The position numbers were made by a program, and so were the translations under genes. From Undaria pinnatifida (taxonomy: Eukaryota; Sar; Phaeophyceae; Laminariales; Alariaceae): DNA of 64,000 nt. The DNA is taken from positions 23,292,518 to 23,356,517 of the forward strand of contig JABAKD010000002.1 in the NCBI GenBank assembly GCA_012845835.1. Direction: 5' to 3'. The notes below the pieces were generated by a model. That model saw nothing but the letters and a program-made list of their open reading frames with translations, was not told the DNA's origin and did no database searches. How positions within the stretch are numbered: position 1 is the stretch's first letter; every line of letters begins with the position of its first letter. This document shows positions 37,980-48,946 of this stretch, piece by piece.

Positions 37980-39091
37980 AAAAAGTCAAATAATGCGCAT
38001 TCATTCGTGCATGCTTCCCGCGTGTCCTTGATCTCCGTGCATTGTTATTATGCGGGTACACCCCCCCCTTTTACCTCAGCAGTCCCTGCAATAGTACCAG
38101 CTGCCTTCGTGTGTGCGATGCTTTGCAGTCTGGACTAAGCAATTTTTTCGAGTAACGGTTATAGTCCATGGATCTTGTGGTCGTGCAATGGATGATGGAC
38201 ATTGTAAAACGGTCACGCACAGCGTACAGCAGAGCATCTCGTCATATTCTATCTGATGATATCAGCATGCAAAACAAACGAAACGCCGAACGAACCGTAT
38301 CGTCAACCTCCCGGCGAATGGATGGAGGGCTACTTCGTGTGTGCGATACTGCTGTAGTCTGCGACGAACATTACCTTTCGAGTAAACGCTCGCTACGTGC
38401 TCTGTCGACGGATATTTTTCTTGCTTGCTTTATTTGCCTTCGAGTAGCGGACGGTAAAAAAATGTAGAACGGCCATCACGGCAGAGCAGCAAAACAAAAA
38501 AAGTGTAAAACAACAACGAAGACAGACTTCATTATTAGTGTCGAACCACACCTTCAACCCCGATGGGAACGGATCGGAGCGTTGCTTCGTGTAGTCTAGT
38601 CTACGAGCATATCCTGGTATCTTTCGAGTAACGTTACATGTTGTTGTCGGTGGATATCTTCAATTCTTGCTCTTCTTAACATAACGGGTAACGGACGCAA
38701 CGGCCACGACAAAACAAACAGCGGAACAAACGATGTTCAGAACCCTCCCTATACAGTAGACCTTCAACCCCGGGCCGGCGCAAGATTCCAAGATTCTATT
38801 TCGACCAGTATGGAACCGACCCCTCGGCAACGGCGCAACAGTGGACCCACGTGCGGGAAGCCGACCCTTCTCCGACCCGCGACGACCGAGACCGTGGCGG
38901 ACGCAGAGCTGGGAGACACGGAGGATCTGAGGATCTGTCAGATCTCTATGATCCCCTTCTCCCTTTCTGCACAAGCAACTACAGAAAGTTGAACTCCCCG
39001 ATGCCCCCCAGGTGGGTACGTACGTAGACGTAGCCACAAGAAAGCACCACGAACCTTGCCTTGTTGGGCTCTCGTTCGCCCCAACATTGCA

Positions 39092-39211
39092 ATGACGGAG
39101 TTCAAGCGGACGTCCGAAGAGCTGGCGAAGCTGGAAGAGGTGCTGAATGATTTGAGCAGCACTTCCTCCACCTCTGCACCGGAAAAGTTGGAATCGTTTT
39201 CCTCCGCTAAG
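39092..39211 (+). CDS. PUB-protein exon 1 (start)
   Basis: 40 codons from ATG; heptad-like [11 protein letters not shown] then Ser/Thr-rich. It ends AAG|GCAAGC, a good GC-AG donor, which gives the phase-0 join that the next exon needs. No GT donor nearby does. Confidence 0.68.
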
Positions 39212-42200
39212 GCAAGCTCAACAACCAAGTTTGAACGCGATTTCTACGTGCAGTATGATACGAAGCAATCAGAAGTAGTCGTTCCTTCACGTATAGCACC
39301 GGTGTGTGCCAGAAGGAAATACCTACACTATATCGGCAGCCGGCACTACTCCGCATACTATATACCACTGCTCGTTGTTTTTGTCAGCTATGCCAACCGG
39401 CTTCATTGGCACTATATCGGGTTACTGGCACTACTCAATCGGCACTATAGAGGGACTATGCTACTACTGTATCATACCCAGGGGTACAAGATACTGGTAC
39501 GATACCGATGTGGTCTAAATTATAATGACCATATGTTGATAAAATTTAATATAAAAAGTTTCTTATATTTAGACCCATAATGGTATACTGGTACGATATT
39601 TACAGGAGCCTAGCCGCATGTGTGTTCGTCGTTCGTTCCCATCGACATCCAGCACATCCAGCGACCCGTGCTGATTCCTGGTTCATCCTAGAGATATACA
39701 AGCTGTCATGGCATGAGGCAGACAGAGATAATAATGCATCGCAAAACACAGGTCGTTCGGAGATTTGGCAATGCAGCTCACAATATATCAGGTATACCTG
39801 ACACCCTGCCCGCGCTTATTATGGTGTCTGCAACCGCAACTGCTGTACTCATTGTTACCAGGTACCTGGTACATCATCAGTAGGCGTCTCGACGCTCTAC
39901 GGGTAGAATCTAGTGCCGTACAGCTGCGTGCCATTCATAGGATGTTATTAATAGGATGTTAGGCCGCCTGTGCTTGACTAAATCGCGCTCGGTGTCCTCC
40001 GGTGACAATCTACTCATGATCTACCTGATACTTCGTCAGGACGCTGCTCAAACTGCGGAACTGCCACGTAGGTGCTCGTAGATAGACGGCATCGACACGT
40101 GCTCGTATGATAGACGGCAGCGACACGGCGATATGGTAATACGCCCTCGTGCGATACAAACTTACCATTACAACCTCTCTGATGTCGCTCGCAACTCTTT
40201 GTGTACATGGTATGGACCCCCGGATGCCTTGGCCAACACCGAGCAGACCCGGCTGGAGAACGAGCTGTCTCAGAAAGTTGCCAAATTCGAGAAACGATTA
40301 AGCGAGACAGACCCTGTGTCGGGCGCGCCACGGTACGGAGATGGCATGACTGCCAAGGTGAGAGAGAACACGACACGTATGGTACAAACCGTTCAGCGCT
40401 TTTGGGACCCCCATGAAAGGCGAATCAAAACAGTCGGGATGCGCGGCCCTATCAATTGCTCGTGTGGCCTCAACCACCGAACCTGCCCCCCCCCCCCCCC
40501 CCCCTCTCGTTTTTTGCCGAAGTTATTTTCGTTTATTTTGATGATTACGCCCGTCTCCCATCGTTTTCGCCATGCCTTTATGGTATTGCTAGGTCATTGC
40601 CCTCGCCGCCAAGCACCAGGCGCTTCTCCAGCGGCTGGTGCAGGTGGAGGCCGAGGTCACAGCCGCGGTGTCACAACACGAGTCAAGACACGCGGTTGCT
40701 ACGGAGGAAGAGCGAAAGGTTTGGCGTGGGCTTGGGCAGAGTTTGTCTGTTGGAAACCGCGGATTTTTACGCTCTGTCCTGCGGAAACCATATTTTGGTG
40801 GCTCGATTCGCTCTAGAGGATTCGCGGTACTAGTTGAGCATGTGACTTTTGTGCAAGAGCCCCTATTAATCGGGAGATTTCAAGACAGGAAAGTTCAGGA
40901 CAGGTTGTGGAGGAAATGGAAGGAAGAACATTGAAACAATACCAAAACGCTTCCCCCCCCCCCCTCCCTAACATTACTCTGCGTTACGTTAAATTGTGAC
41001 ATTGATCTACCGCCTACCCTGTACGGTAAGGTTTTCGACCGACCTCTTTTCCCAGCGGAGGCTTTCTTTGTTTAAAATTCGCGTGTCATGAGGCAAGGAA
41101 GCAGGCGCATGCTAAGCGTCGCACTACCTCTGTTGTTCCCCGGACGTTGAACATGTCCGCGAACAACCGCTTCCGATACTGATTTGAAAAGCGAGAAGCG
41201 GAGCGCCTGCAGGAAGAGGAGGCGCGAATTCGGATCCGCCTAGCGGAGGCGGAGGAAGAGCGAAGAAGAGCGGTGAGAGAGAGGTGTCCCCTGCGTGCGT
41301 TGTGCCTTGTTTCTTTCCCGATAACCCTTCGCCCACTGCCAAACTGCTCCTACGTTGATTCCAAGTAATATGTCCCAGTAGAAGGCGTCGCAATTCTTAA
41401 GGCGTTTTTGTGTCGTCGTTCTCGTTTTTTCCTCTGATGATTCCAGCGCTCGGGGCTTCGGGGTGCTGTGCGGATTTTTTTTCATGTTTCAACAGCAGAG
41501 TACAAGTAGTCTTTTTCATTCTGTTTAGCATGTGTTTTATATAGGGTGCGAAACTTGCAGCTGTCGCGCTTCCTGTAGTTTTTTTGTCAATAGATAGCAC
41601 CGGTCGAACAGGTACTATACACGACAGGCCACCGTGGGAACTGTTCTACCCCCCCCCCCCCCCCGGCGCGCCAAACACCTCACGGCGGCTTGGTGCAAGC
41701 ATGTGTCTGCCTGGTTGGTGAAGCCCGACGTGCTCCGTCCCGGCATAGTAGGGATGCGAGGGTCTATGGTCATACGACTACGACCATGCACAAACTGAGT
41801 ACCCCCCCCCCCCCCCCCCCCCCTCCCTCTCTACCTCCTTCTCCCTCCCTACCGCCCCCCACCTTCCCCTCCGCCTCTCTACCCCCTCCCCCCCCCACAC
41901 ACCCTCTTCCCCCCTAACTACCCCCTGACCCTCCCTACCCCCGGACCCTCCCTACCCCCTGACCCTCCCTAACCCCTGACCCTCCCTACCCCCTGACCCT
42001 CCCTACCCCCCCCCCGATCCCATGATTCCACTCTCCCGTGGTGACGGTCCGACTAACGGCAAAGATAATCAATCACCATCTTGAATTTACACCTCGGCCA
42101 CCGCGTCCCGTTTTGCTCCACCACGCCCCCCCCCGCGCCCCAACGCTCCGCCATCCCGTACAAGGCGCTGTCGCAAAGCATTCTCGACCAGCAGCGCGAA

Positions 42201-44891
42201 CGCGTGGCGGCCGAGGCGAATCGAAGCCGAGAAGAGCGCCAACAAGCCGCCGACGAGGAGGCAGCGAGGCTAGCGGAGGATAAGAGGAGGTTGGTTGACA
42301 GAAATTCCAGAGTGCGCCAGTATACGTTGCTTTTGTTAATATACGAAGCAGGAACTATGAGTACACTTTTTTTTGCGACTATCTCGCTTCCATGCTCGCC
42401 CGCGTTTGCGCTGGGAGGAGGGGGGGCGGGGGGTAGTTTTGTTCCACAACACGGGCGTTCTCGAAGGAATTTTGTCGTCTTATTACTGCTGCAAGCAGGG
42501 GAGGGGGGCAGGGGGGGGTTACTCCACAGCACGGGCGTGCGCGGAGAACTTTTTTTCACACTGTGCTGTTAGTGATGCGCGCAAGTTCGGGGTTCGAGAT
42601 AGCCTCTTTTGTTAGTGTCTTTTGCGCTCACTGTGAAACGTATCGCATTAACGGCGCATTCACTCATAACCGTGTGCATGAAGGCGGGAACGGGGGGCCC
42701 AAGAGCTGACGGGCTCGGTCGCTGTGGGGGCCGCGGGAGTGGAGGACGGGTTGCGCCGCATTGATGACGCCTGCGGAGGAAACCCCTTGGAGAAGAAAGC
42801 TGCCGTGGAAGCGCTACAGCAGGTACCCGATGATTTTGACAGTCGAGGGCTTGACGTTTTTTCAGGCGGTTTGTTCTCGGTGGGGGGGAGGAGGGGGGAG
42901 GCAAGGAGGAAGGGAGAAAGGAGGGGGGGGGGGGGAGGGAGGAAGGAGGGAGGGGGGGAGGGGGGGATTGGGGGGAACGAGCGAGAGAGAGAAAGGGGAT
43001 GTCCCTGTGGTGGAGAGGAACGAGCTGGGGATCCGCGCACCGACGAAGCAGGGGGTAGGAGTTGCTTTTTTGGAGGAAGAACACCAACGCGAATGCCTGC
43101 CAGGAAAGGCGCAAATGCTGCCGCAAATATGGTAATCGCTACTTAACCAGCGGCGTGTTTACCAAGGAAGACGCAAATGCTGACGCAAATAGGGCATGCG
43201 CTGCGTGGGCTCGAGCAAGTTGGTGCCATGGCGATAAACAGCCTCGTGTGCGCAGTTGCACGACGCAGCGCGTGTGGTGCGAGTCGCCGTAGGACACGGT
43301 GACTGGCACCAGTATACAAGCTGGGCCGGCCAAGAAACCCATAATCCGTCAGTCGGGCATATCTTTTGAACGACGGTGACCCACTGCAAACTGAGCATAT
43401 CCTTGTAATCAGCTAGATGCGGTCGTCATTTTGAGCCCTCCAGCTTGAGAATCTGTGAAGTTGGCGCCGAAAAAAGTGTTCGCCACTCACGTTTTCTAGT
43501 TTGAGCATTTTTTTTCATGATTTGTTTGTGTTGCTTTTTTTAAAATTGCTCGAAATACAAAGTGGATGGAATTGGCGTAATTTTTCTGGGCATGTACATC
43601 TTGGGACGAGGAGTAGGGACATATGCTTTTCATTTCATGGGTCATTTCCGTTCGAAATATATGGAGGAATCCCTGAATTATATGTAAATTTGCATGCAGA
43701 GGCACTCCGGTGAAAACTTGGCCATGCACCTCTCAATTTTTGAAGTTAAGACCTGAATTTTTGACACGTGATTTGGACCAAGCTCACCAAAACAGTACTT
43801 GGCGAGCTCAAAGAAAAAAAAAAAAAAGCCGACATACGGCCTGCTAAAAGTTTTCCATGATCATGAAATGGACGAAAAGTCAACGGATTTTGATTTCGTT
43901 TTTTGAGCTCGCCAAGTAATGTCTCGGCGAGCCTGTTATAAATTGCGTGTCAAAATTTCAGGTCCGAACTCGAAAAACTGAGCGGGGCACAGCGATATTG
44001 GTTTGTTTTGAGCGTCTTGGCCGGCCCAGCTTGTATACGTACTCACTCGAAGCTTACCTTCTGCCTGGCTTGTTCGATGGTCTCTTGATCAATTGTGGCA
44101 CTAACCAGCCAGCGCATCGATGTGTAGTGGGCTGGTGTAATAACTGACTTTTAGTTAGTACGCTGCCATGCCAAATTGGAGCATTTTCTCGTGCAAGTGG
44201 TGGTCGTTTCAATCGGCAGTCAGTCGACGCTTGAGTCCCTTCCCTCCCCGATCTGCCTACGTGAACGCTGGACGTATGGTGTTACAGATCTTGCGCAACG
44301 TCGCCTCGAATCCGGAGGACCCGCGTTATCGACGCATCAAGAGAGACAACGAGAACTTTCAACGGGCGCTGGGGCGTTTCGAGGGAGGAATCCAGATCCT
44401 TCTATCGTCGGGATTTAGAATGCAGGCGAGTGTAAATTTTATCACGCGTATGATGGCCCTTTCCCGGCCATTCGTCTTTCCATCCATCCATCCATCCATC
44501 CATCCATCCATCCATCCATCCATCCATCCATCCATCCATCCATCCATCCATCCATCCATCTATCTATCCATCCATCCATCTATCCATCCATCCATCCATC
44601 CATCCATCCATCCCTCCATCCATCCATCCATCCATCCATCCATCCATCTATCCATCCGCCCATCCATCCATCCATCCATACCTACATACAATACATCCAA
44701 CTGATGTTTTGTGTTGTTTGTGTGCTATCCTGCCATTGGTCATATTTTGGCGGCAGGTAGAGGAAGGCCAGACAGTCCTCGTGATGCACGAACCGGATCT
44801 TTCGGAAGATATGGACGGGTGGAGCGAGTGGTACAAGCACATCACTGAGGCGGCAGAGAGGCTCAAAATGGAGCTGGACGAAAGATTTTAA
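39092..44891 (+). CDS. Coiled-coil protein with C-terminal PUB domain (p97/Cdc48-binding type); eight exons
   Basis: Eight exons join in phase 0 throughout to about 310 residues. Residues 1 to about 190 are Glu/Arg/Ala-rich and predicted coiled coil. From [12 protein letters not shown] onward the sequence matches the PUB domain pattern: [18 protein letters not shown], then [11 protein letters not shown], as in peptide N-glycanase and UBXN6. PUB domains bind the C-terminal tail of the p97/Cdc48 ATPase, so a role as a p97 adaptor in ubiquitin or ER-linked degradation is the family expectation; this protein has no other domain to say which. The start is the first ATG of the first exon, [20 protein letters not shown]. 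Exon 1 seems to end at a GC donor. The exon 5 end and the exon 7 donor are each ambiguous by 6-18 bases. Confidence 0.83.
40247..40357 (+). CDS. PUB-protein exon 2
   Basis: 37 codons, phase 0, starting [18 protein letters not shown]; donor GTGAGA. Two AGs three bases apart (GAG/CAG) make the acceptor ambiguous by one Gln codon. Confidence 0.78.
40490..40505 (+). repeat. Poly(C) run in PUB-gene intron 2
   Basis: C run ahead of the exon 3 polypyrimidine region. No repeat-family body adjoins it clearly. Confidence 0.6.
40593..40718 (+). CDS. PUB-protein exon 3
   Basis: 42 codons, phase 0, acceptor GCTAG, donor GTTTGG. Coiled-coil composition ([19 protein letters not shown]), ending ATEEERK. 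Confidence 0.8.
41192..41272 (+). CDS. PUB-protein exon 4
   Basis: 27 codons, phase 0, acceptor AAAAG, donor GTGAGA. Highly charged helix [20 protein letters not shown]. Confidence 0.78.
41670..41825 (+). repeat. Poly(C)-tailed retroposon, 5'-truncated
   Basis: Starts at CCAAACACCTCACGGCGG, keeps the 3' block to CATGCACAAACTGAGTAC and ends in a long C run. PUB-gene intron 4. A CCCTCCCTA minisatellite follows to 42010. Confidence 0.75.
42165..42311 (+). CDS. PUB-protein exon 5
   Basis: Acceptor ACAAG, phase 0. Charged helix starting [20 protein letters not shown]. The 3' edge is uncertain: phase-0 GT sites follow 42293 and 42311, both weak. Confidence 0.7.
42706..42822 (+). CDS. PUB-protein exon 6: start of PUB domain
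   Basis: 39 codons, phase 0, donor GTACCC. Ends [14 protein letters not shown], the first PUB helix, continued directly by ILRNVASNP in exon 7. Confidence 0.8.
43315..44035. mobile_element. 721 bp TA-flanked element with terminal inverted repeats (Tc1/mariner-like MITE)
   Basis: The ends are perfect inverted repeats: TACAAGCTGGGCCGGCCAAG at the left, and its complement at the right ending CTTGTA. TA dinucleotides flank both sides (43313-43314, 44036-44037), the target duplication of Tc1/mariner elements. Inside, a second inverted pair (43745-43800 versus 43905-43975, with ACTTGGCGAGCTCAAA and its complement) forms a hairpin. No transposase frame, so non-autonomous. It lies in PUB-gene intron 6. 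Confidence 0.75.
44288..44431 (+). CDS. PUB-protein exon 7: core of PUB domain
   Basis: Acceptor TTACAG, phase 0. Contains [18 protein letters not shown] and LLSSGF, the most diagnostic PUB segment. The donor is either GT after 44431 or GC after 44425; the difference is two residues. A CCAT tetranucleotide array fills the next intron. Confidence 0.83.
44481..44690 (+). repeat. CCAT tetranucleotide array
   Basis: About 50 CCAT units with a few TATC/CCCT variants, filling the intron between exons 7 and 8 of the PUB gene. Confidence 0.92.
44757..44891 (+). CDS. PUB-protein exon 8: PUB end and stop
   Basis: 45 codons with TAA, acceptor [23 protein letters not shown] is the last PUB strand (compare EEGETHLIFP in N-glycanases), followed by an acidic helix of about 25 residues. 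Confidence 0.82.
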   Translation, partial: VEEGQTVLVMHEPDLSEDMDGWSEWYKHITEAAERLKMELDERF

Positions 44892-47800
44892 CATCGACAC
44901 CTTTTTATTTATCTCTTGTTTTTTTGTCTTCCGTCCGAAGGGTGAAAAAGAACCTTATAGGCTCACCACATTTCCACGTACTACATGTGTTGTGTGTCGG
45001 TTAATCTCAATTACCGAAACATGTTTCTGTGCCCTACGCGGACGGTAGCGTGTTTTGTTGAGTGTGAGGCATGCGGTGTTTTTCGTATACAGATCATACA
45101 AACACCCGACTCCACTAGTGGAACGTGGAAATCGATGGTGCTGCTACAGCACCGTCTCCACTCGCCACATCGACGCCACTGCTTGCAACACCAGGCTGCT
45201 GCTGGTGTTCAGCTGGTGTTCTCCAGCTGCTCCTGGCGTTCTCGGCACAATCTTTTCCGTGGTTGCAGACAAGGCTAATGGAGAATTTTTTGCAGTACAC
45301 TAAGAAACAGGGCAACGCGTATCGTTGTCTGTATTCCAGCAAAGGGAGAACGCTAATCCACCGGGAGATACCCCGCTACAGCCCCAGCGAGGTGGAGGTG
45401 TCGAAATTGCCATCGAAGAACGAGTAACACCCGTCATGTAGCTACCGCTACATCCCCGGCAACGGGGCGGTGCTCATTTCATGCATGGCCGACCTCGTAT
45501 TACATGTTCATTTTGACCCTCGCATCCTTACACTACCGGTGCGGAGCACGTCGGGTTTTCGCCGACCAGAGGCAGACATCGCGTGCACCAAGCGCGAAGC
45601 GCCGTGAGGTGTTCGGCGAGTCGCATGAAGCGTGAGCTGCATCCGGTTAAGAACCGCTTGCTAGCCGGACTTCTGCACCTTGTGCGTACTTTCTTGCATA
45701 ATATGGGTGACAGCTTCGAATAACTTGATCAATTTTCCGGTCATTGACCACTTCCAGAGACAGCAATAACAGCACTTGGTATGCTATTCTGTGAGGGGGC
45801 GGGGCGGAAATGCACCTTTAAGAAGATCAGAACACGAAACAACAGCTGTCCTGCGCCGCAGTATGAGCTGCCAGATTTCTCAGACCGCCCCCCTGCTCTA
45901 AGCGGCGGGGGTGTCCTCGGCGAGGGACGATAAAAAAACATAACACGAAAACAAACACATGCTACAATAGAGGTAGATAGCACTTTTGGGCCAAACTATT
46001 TTCTGTTTTCTGAATGACGGGGCTCCTTAACCCAAAATCGTCGTTTTCTTTGCCATTCTTGTTTTGCAATATAATTTTTTGGTATGTCTTGAGCCACTCG
46101 CACTTTAGTTGTTTTTTTTTTACTCAAAATCACATTTGTGTGAGGTAAAATATGGAGCGCCTCAAGTAATTGAGCCTCTGAAACAACATGGCGCACCTCT
46201 GTCGCACCACACGCGTCAACACGACCTCTTGCGCCGCAAAATGTGCGGCAAGATTACCCAGATCGCCCCCGCCCCCGGTTCTACGCGGGGGGGGGTCGGT
46301 GAGACCAAGAGCATGGAGTGTAATGCGTGGCGACCGTACATTGACCTCCCAACCAAAAAAAATCACGACCTACCCCCTCCCTCGCTCAACCGACTTTTCG
46401 CGTCGTCACAGGGATATGTCAGCATATATATTATACTCGTCTATCGTGCTACTTAGAAGTATATCTCTATCTTCCAAGCAAGAAACGTGCCCATCACTTC
46501 GACTACATTCTCTATGAATGTACAATAGGGTGATGCATTCTGACAAAAAAGGGGCGAGAATCTCATTTAGGCAGAGGCGATGAAGTCTGGCTGGAAATGA
46601 GGGGACACAAGCTATAAATAAACCATAACGCCGCCACGGGGGTACCATAGTATATAAATAGCAATCATATAAAAAGGTTGGGAATCGGGGCTACAGGTAT
46701 TTCAATAAATAGATAACATTTTGTACTGCAGCGCCAACGATTTACGTTGCCGTGCGTCTCCACAGTGTACGTTTACGGCTTTATTAATGAGTTATGGTGT
46801 AGGTCGGGCGGTCGGACGAGGAAATTGTGTTTTGGTATTGCCCTGTGGGAGCCTAGCAAGGAGTGATATCTAAGATACGGAGCGGTATAAAAGGGTTTCA
46901 CATGCTTTTGAAGGCATGTGTGTGCGTACATGGGAAAAAAGGAATGACGCATTTTTTCTCTTTGGACTCGCAACGCCTTGATTGAGCGTTTTTTTAGTTC
47001 TACCCGTGGCCTGTGGGACTAATAGAAGAGCTGATCTAATGCAAATGAGTGACCAACGTGGAACTTGCCTAGTAGAGAGACCGCACGGGGGGCAACATGT
47101 GTCGTAAACAGCCCCCCAAATAATACATGGCGTCGTCGGTAGGACTTTATTATCAGTTTAGTGCCAACAACTCTGGGGAGATATGATAGGTGCAACATTG
47201 CACGTGATTGTTAATAGTTTGTCTGAACACTGTCTGGTACATTTTTTCTATTATATTGCGCAGCAAAGTCTTTCGACGCACCGAAGGGTGCAGGAAAAGG
47301 TCGCTTTTTCGTTCGGGGCACCGACGGGGGTGTTTAATTTTGTTGTTGTTGTGGCCCATATAGACTATATTGTCTAATAAGAAGCATTGCAAGTGTGGTA
47401 TACATACTGCGGAGTCGTCGAAGCGACGGCTCATTTTTTCGTGGCGAGATGGCATAGGGATAAGGCAGAGAAACGCTGTCTACCAGAGAATACCCGCCGA
47501 ATACCAAGAGTGACAGCAAGGGGAAATGGGAGGGGAACGAGGGGGCGGGGTGGAAACCGAGGCGCCGGGGGTGGGGGTGGGGGGAAGAGCCATGCTGCTG
47601 GTGTTGGGTTGCTGTCGACGAAACAGGTAAAAATAAATAGCAGGTCGTGTGTTGTGTGCATGTGGCTTCAGTTGCCGCGGGGGGGGGGGGGGGGGGGGCA
47701 GCCGTACTGATACCGCTGTGGACTACCTGGTACAAAAAAGGAAAAAAGGAAATGGCAGATCGTGCGGTAAGGCTCCAGGTCGACTCATACATTTTTTGCT

Positions 47801-48712
47801 GCCCGAATTCTAGATCGTACAGGGAGGAATTTTGTTAGTGGTTTTTGTTGGTTTTTGTTTTGGTCTTTTTCCTGGAAGGGACACAACGACGGCAGCAGCA
47901 AGCAGCTCCTAAGCAGCAGCAGCAGTAGCATAGGTAGTACTGGAAAATTGACACCGATCGATGTCGGCGAGGAGAGAGTATATGTAGAGAGGAAAAACAT
48001 GGAAGATCGTTCGGCAAGCTCAGATGGATGGCAACGCCTCGATGTTTGCCGCTCGACTCTTCTTGGTCTGCACCCTCTTTCTTTATCACTTTCTCCTTTC
48101 AGTCTTTCTCCCATCCACCACCATTATGACTGTTTCTCTCTCTACGATGAAGAATCAGTGTGCTGATGATGTCGTTGGGCAGTAGGGCGTAGAAACATCG
48201 AGAGAGCACCTACAACATGCGGTCATGCAGGTGCCACGCGCAGTTTACTTTTCAAAATCTGATAAAAGTTTAAAATTCCAAAATAGGAAAAAAAACAAAA
48301 CAAATTCCAATTTTTAAAATCTTGCATTTGCGTAAATCATGGAACCAGCAACCAAAATCAAATAGCCTTTCGCTGCTACTGCCACGCAAAGGCAGCGTTG
48401 CAGTGACCACCAAAGACTACACACTACCAGGGCTAGGAAGGCACAGCGAGGAGGCACGACGGCCGGCGCCACCACCATACGTTACCAACGAGAAAACTAC
48501 TGATATATTCCACTGGACGGCAGTTTAGAACAGGGTGCCTTGGCAACTTGGTGCCGCTGTGGTTTGTCGCAGGGAAATCACACAGGGCACACCTATCGTC
48601 AGGCCAGGTAGCACACAGGCCGCAGGACACTGCAGGTGTCTGGGGCACTCAGAGGAGCAGCGTGATATACGGTCACGGCGAGCGATCACCGTGACCACGG
48701 TGGTAAGGAAAG
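44892..48712. other. 3.8 kb between the PUB-protein and NudE-like genes
   Basis: A reversed poly(C)-family copy (45450-45785), a partial dispersed repeat (44935-45010), fragments of the 88-bp family (46000-46090), a G/C-rich stretch at 47520-47700. The + strand frame 47387-47627, ending at a GTAAAA donor, and the Ser-rich frame 47880-48165 might be exons or 5' UTR of the NudE-like gene; neither has a domain. Confidence 0.6.
45450..45785 (-). repeat. Poly(C)-tailed retroposon, reverse copy
   Basis: Reading the minus strand: AGACAGCAATAACAG-like 5' part, GGTCGGCGAAAACCCGACGT, GATGCGAGGGTC and CATGCATGAAATGAGCACCG. The tail is only a few C here. Confidence 0.7.
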
Positions 48713-48946
48713 ATGGCAAGTACCCAAGAGGAACAGTGCGCGATGACCTCCAACGAGAAGAAACTACAGGCCATGCTGGACGAGGTCCAGGCTGAGTTCG
48801 CAGCGTTTCGGGAGAGCTCGGCCGAACTTGAGGATGAGCTAGAGAAGGAGCTGGGGATAGTCGAGGCTAGAGCTAGGAAAAGCGAGGAGGAGTTGAGACA
48901 GACCAAGGCTGCTAGCAAGGACGCTACGGGGCAGCTCGTACGAGAG
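48713..48946 (+). CDS. NudE-like exon 1 (start, coiled coil)
   Basis: 78 codons from ATG, donor GTAAGA, phase 0. Heptad-rich, ATGQLVRE at its end. A second in-frame Met lies at residue 11. Confidence 0.8.

Larger units (their letters stand above)
33155..39091. other. 5.9 kb between the annexin and PUB-protein genes
   Basis: Contains a CGGGTC MITE (33909-34071), a SINE fragment (34907-34982), a 45-bp duplication (34562-34651) and the CCACGG foldback element. 35000-36560 shows nothing I can name. 38000-39090 is likely 5' flank of the PUB gene; an open frame at 38810-38992 could be 5' UTR or coding but has no support. Confidence 0.65.

Noticed and set aside
36438..38061. Frames of more than 200 codons on both strands
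   Set aside because: CCACGG/CCGTGG repeat arms are stop-poor in several frames; no domain, and the frame crosses a nested insertion.
38660..39037. Minus-strand frame of 125 codons
   Set aside because: No recognisable domain, no splice or start context, and opposite to the PUB gene's 5' region.
45125..45427. + strand frame of 100 codons after the PUB gene
   Set aside because: No similarity recognised and it starts in repeat-derived sequence; could be 3' UTR.
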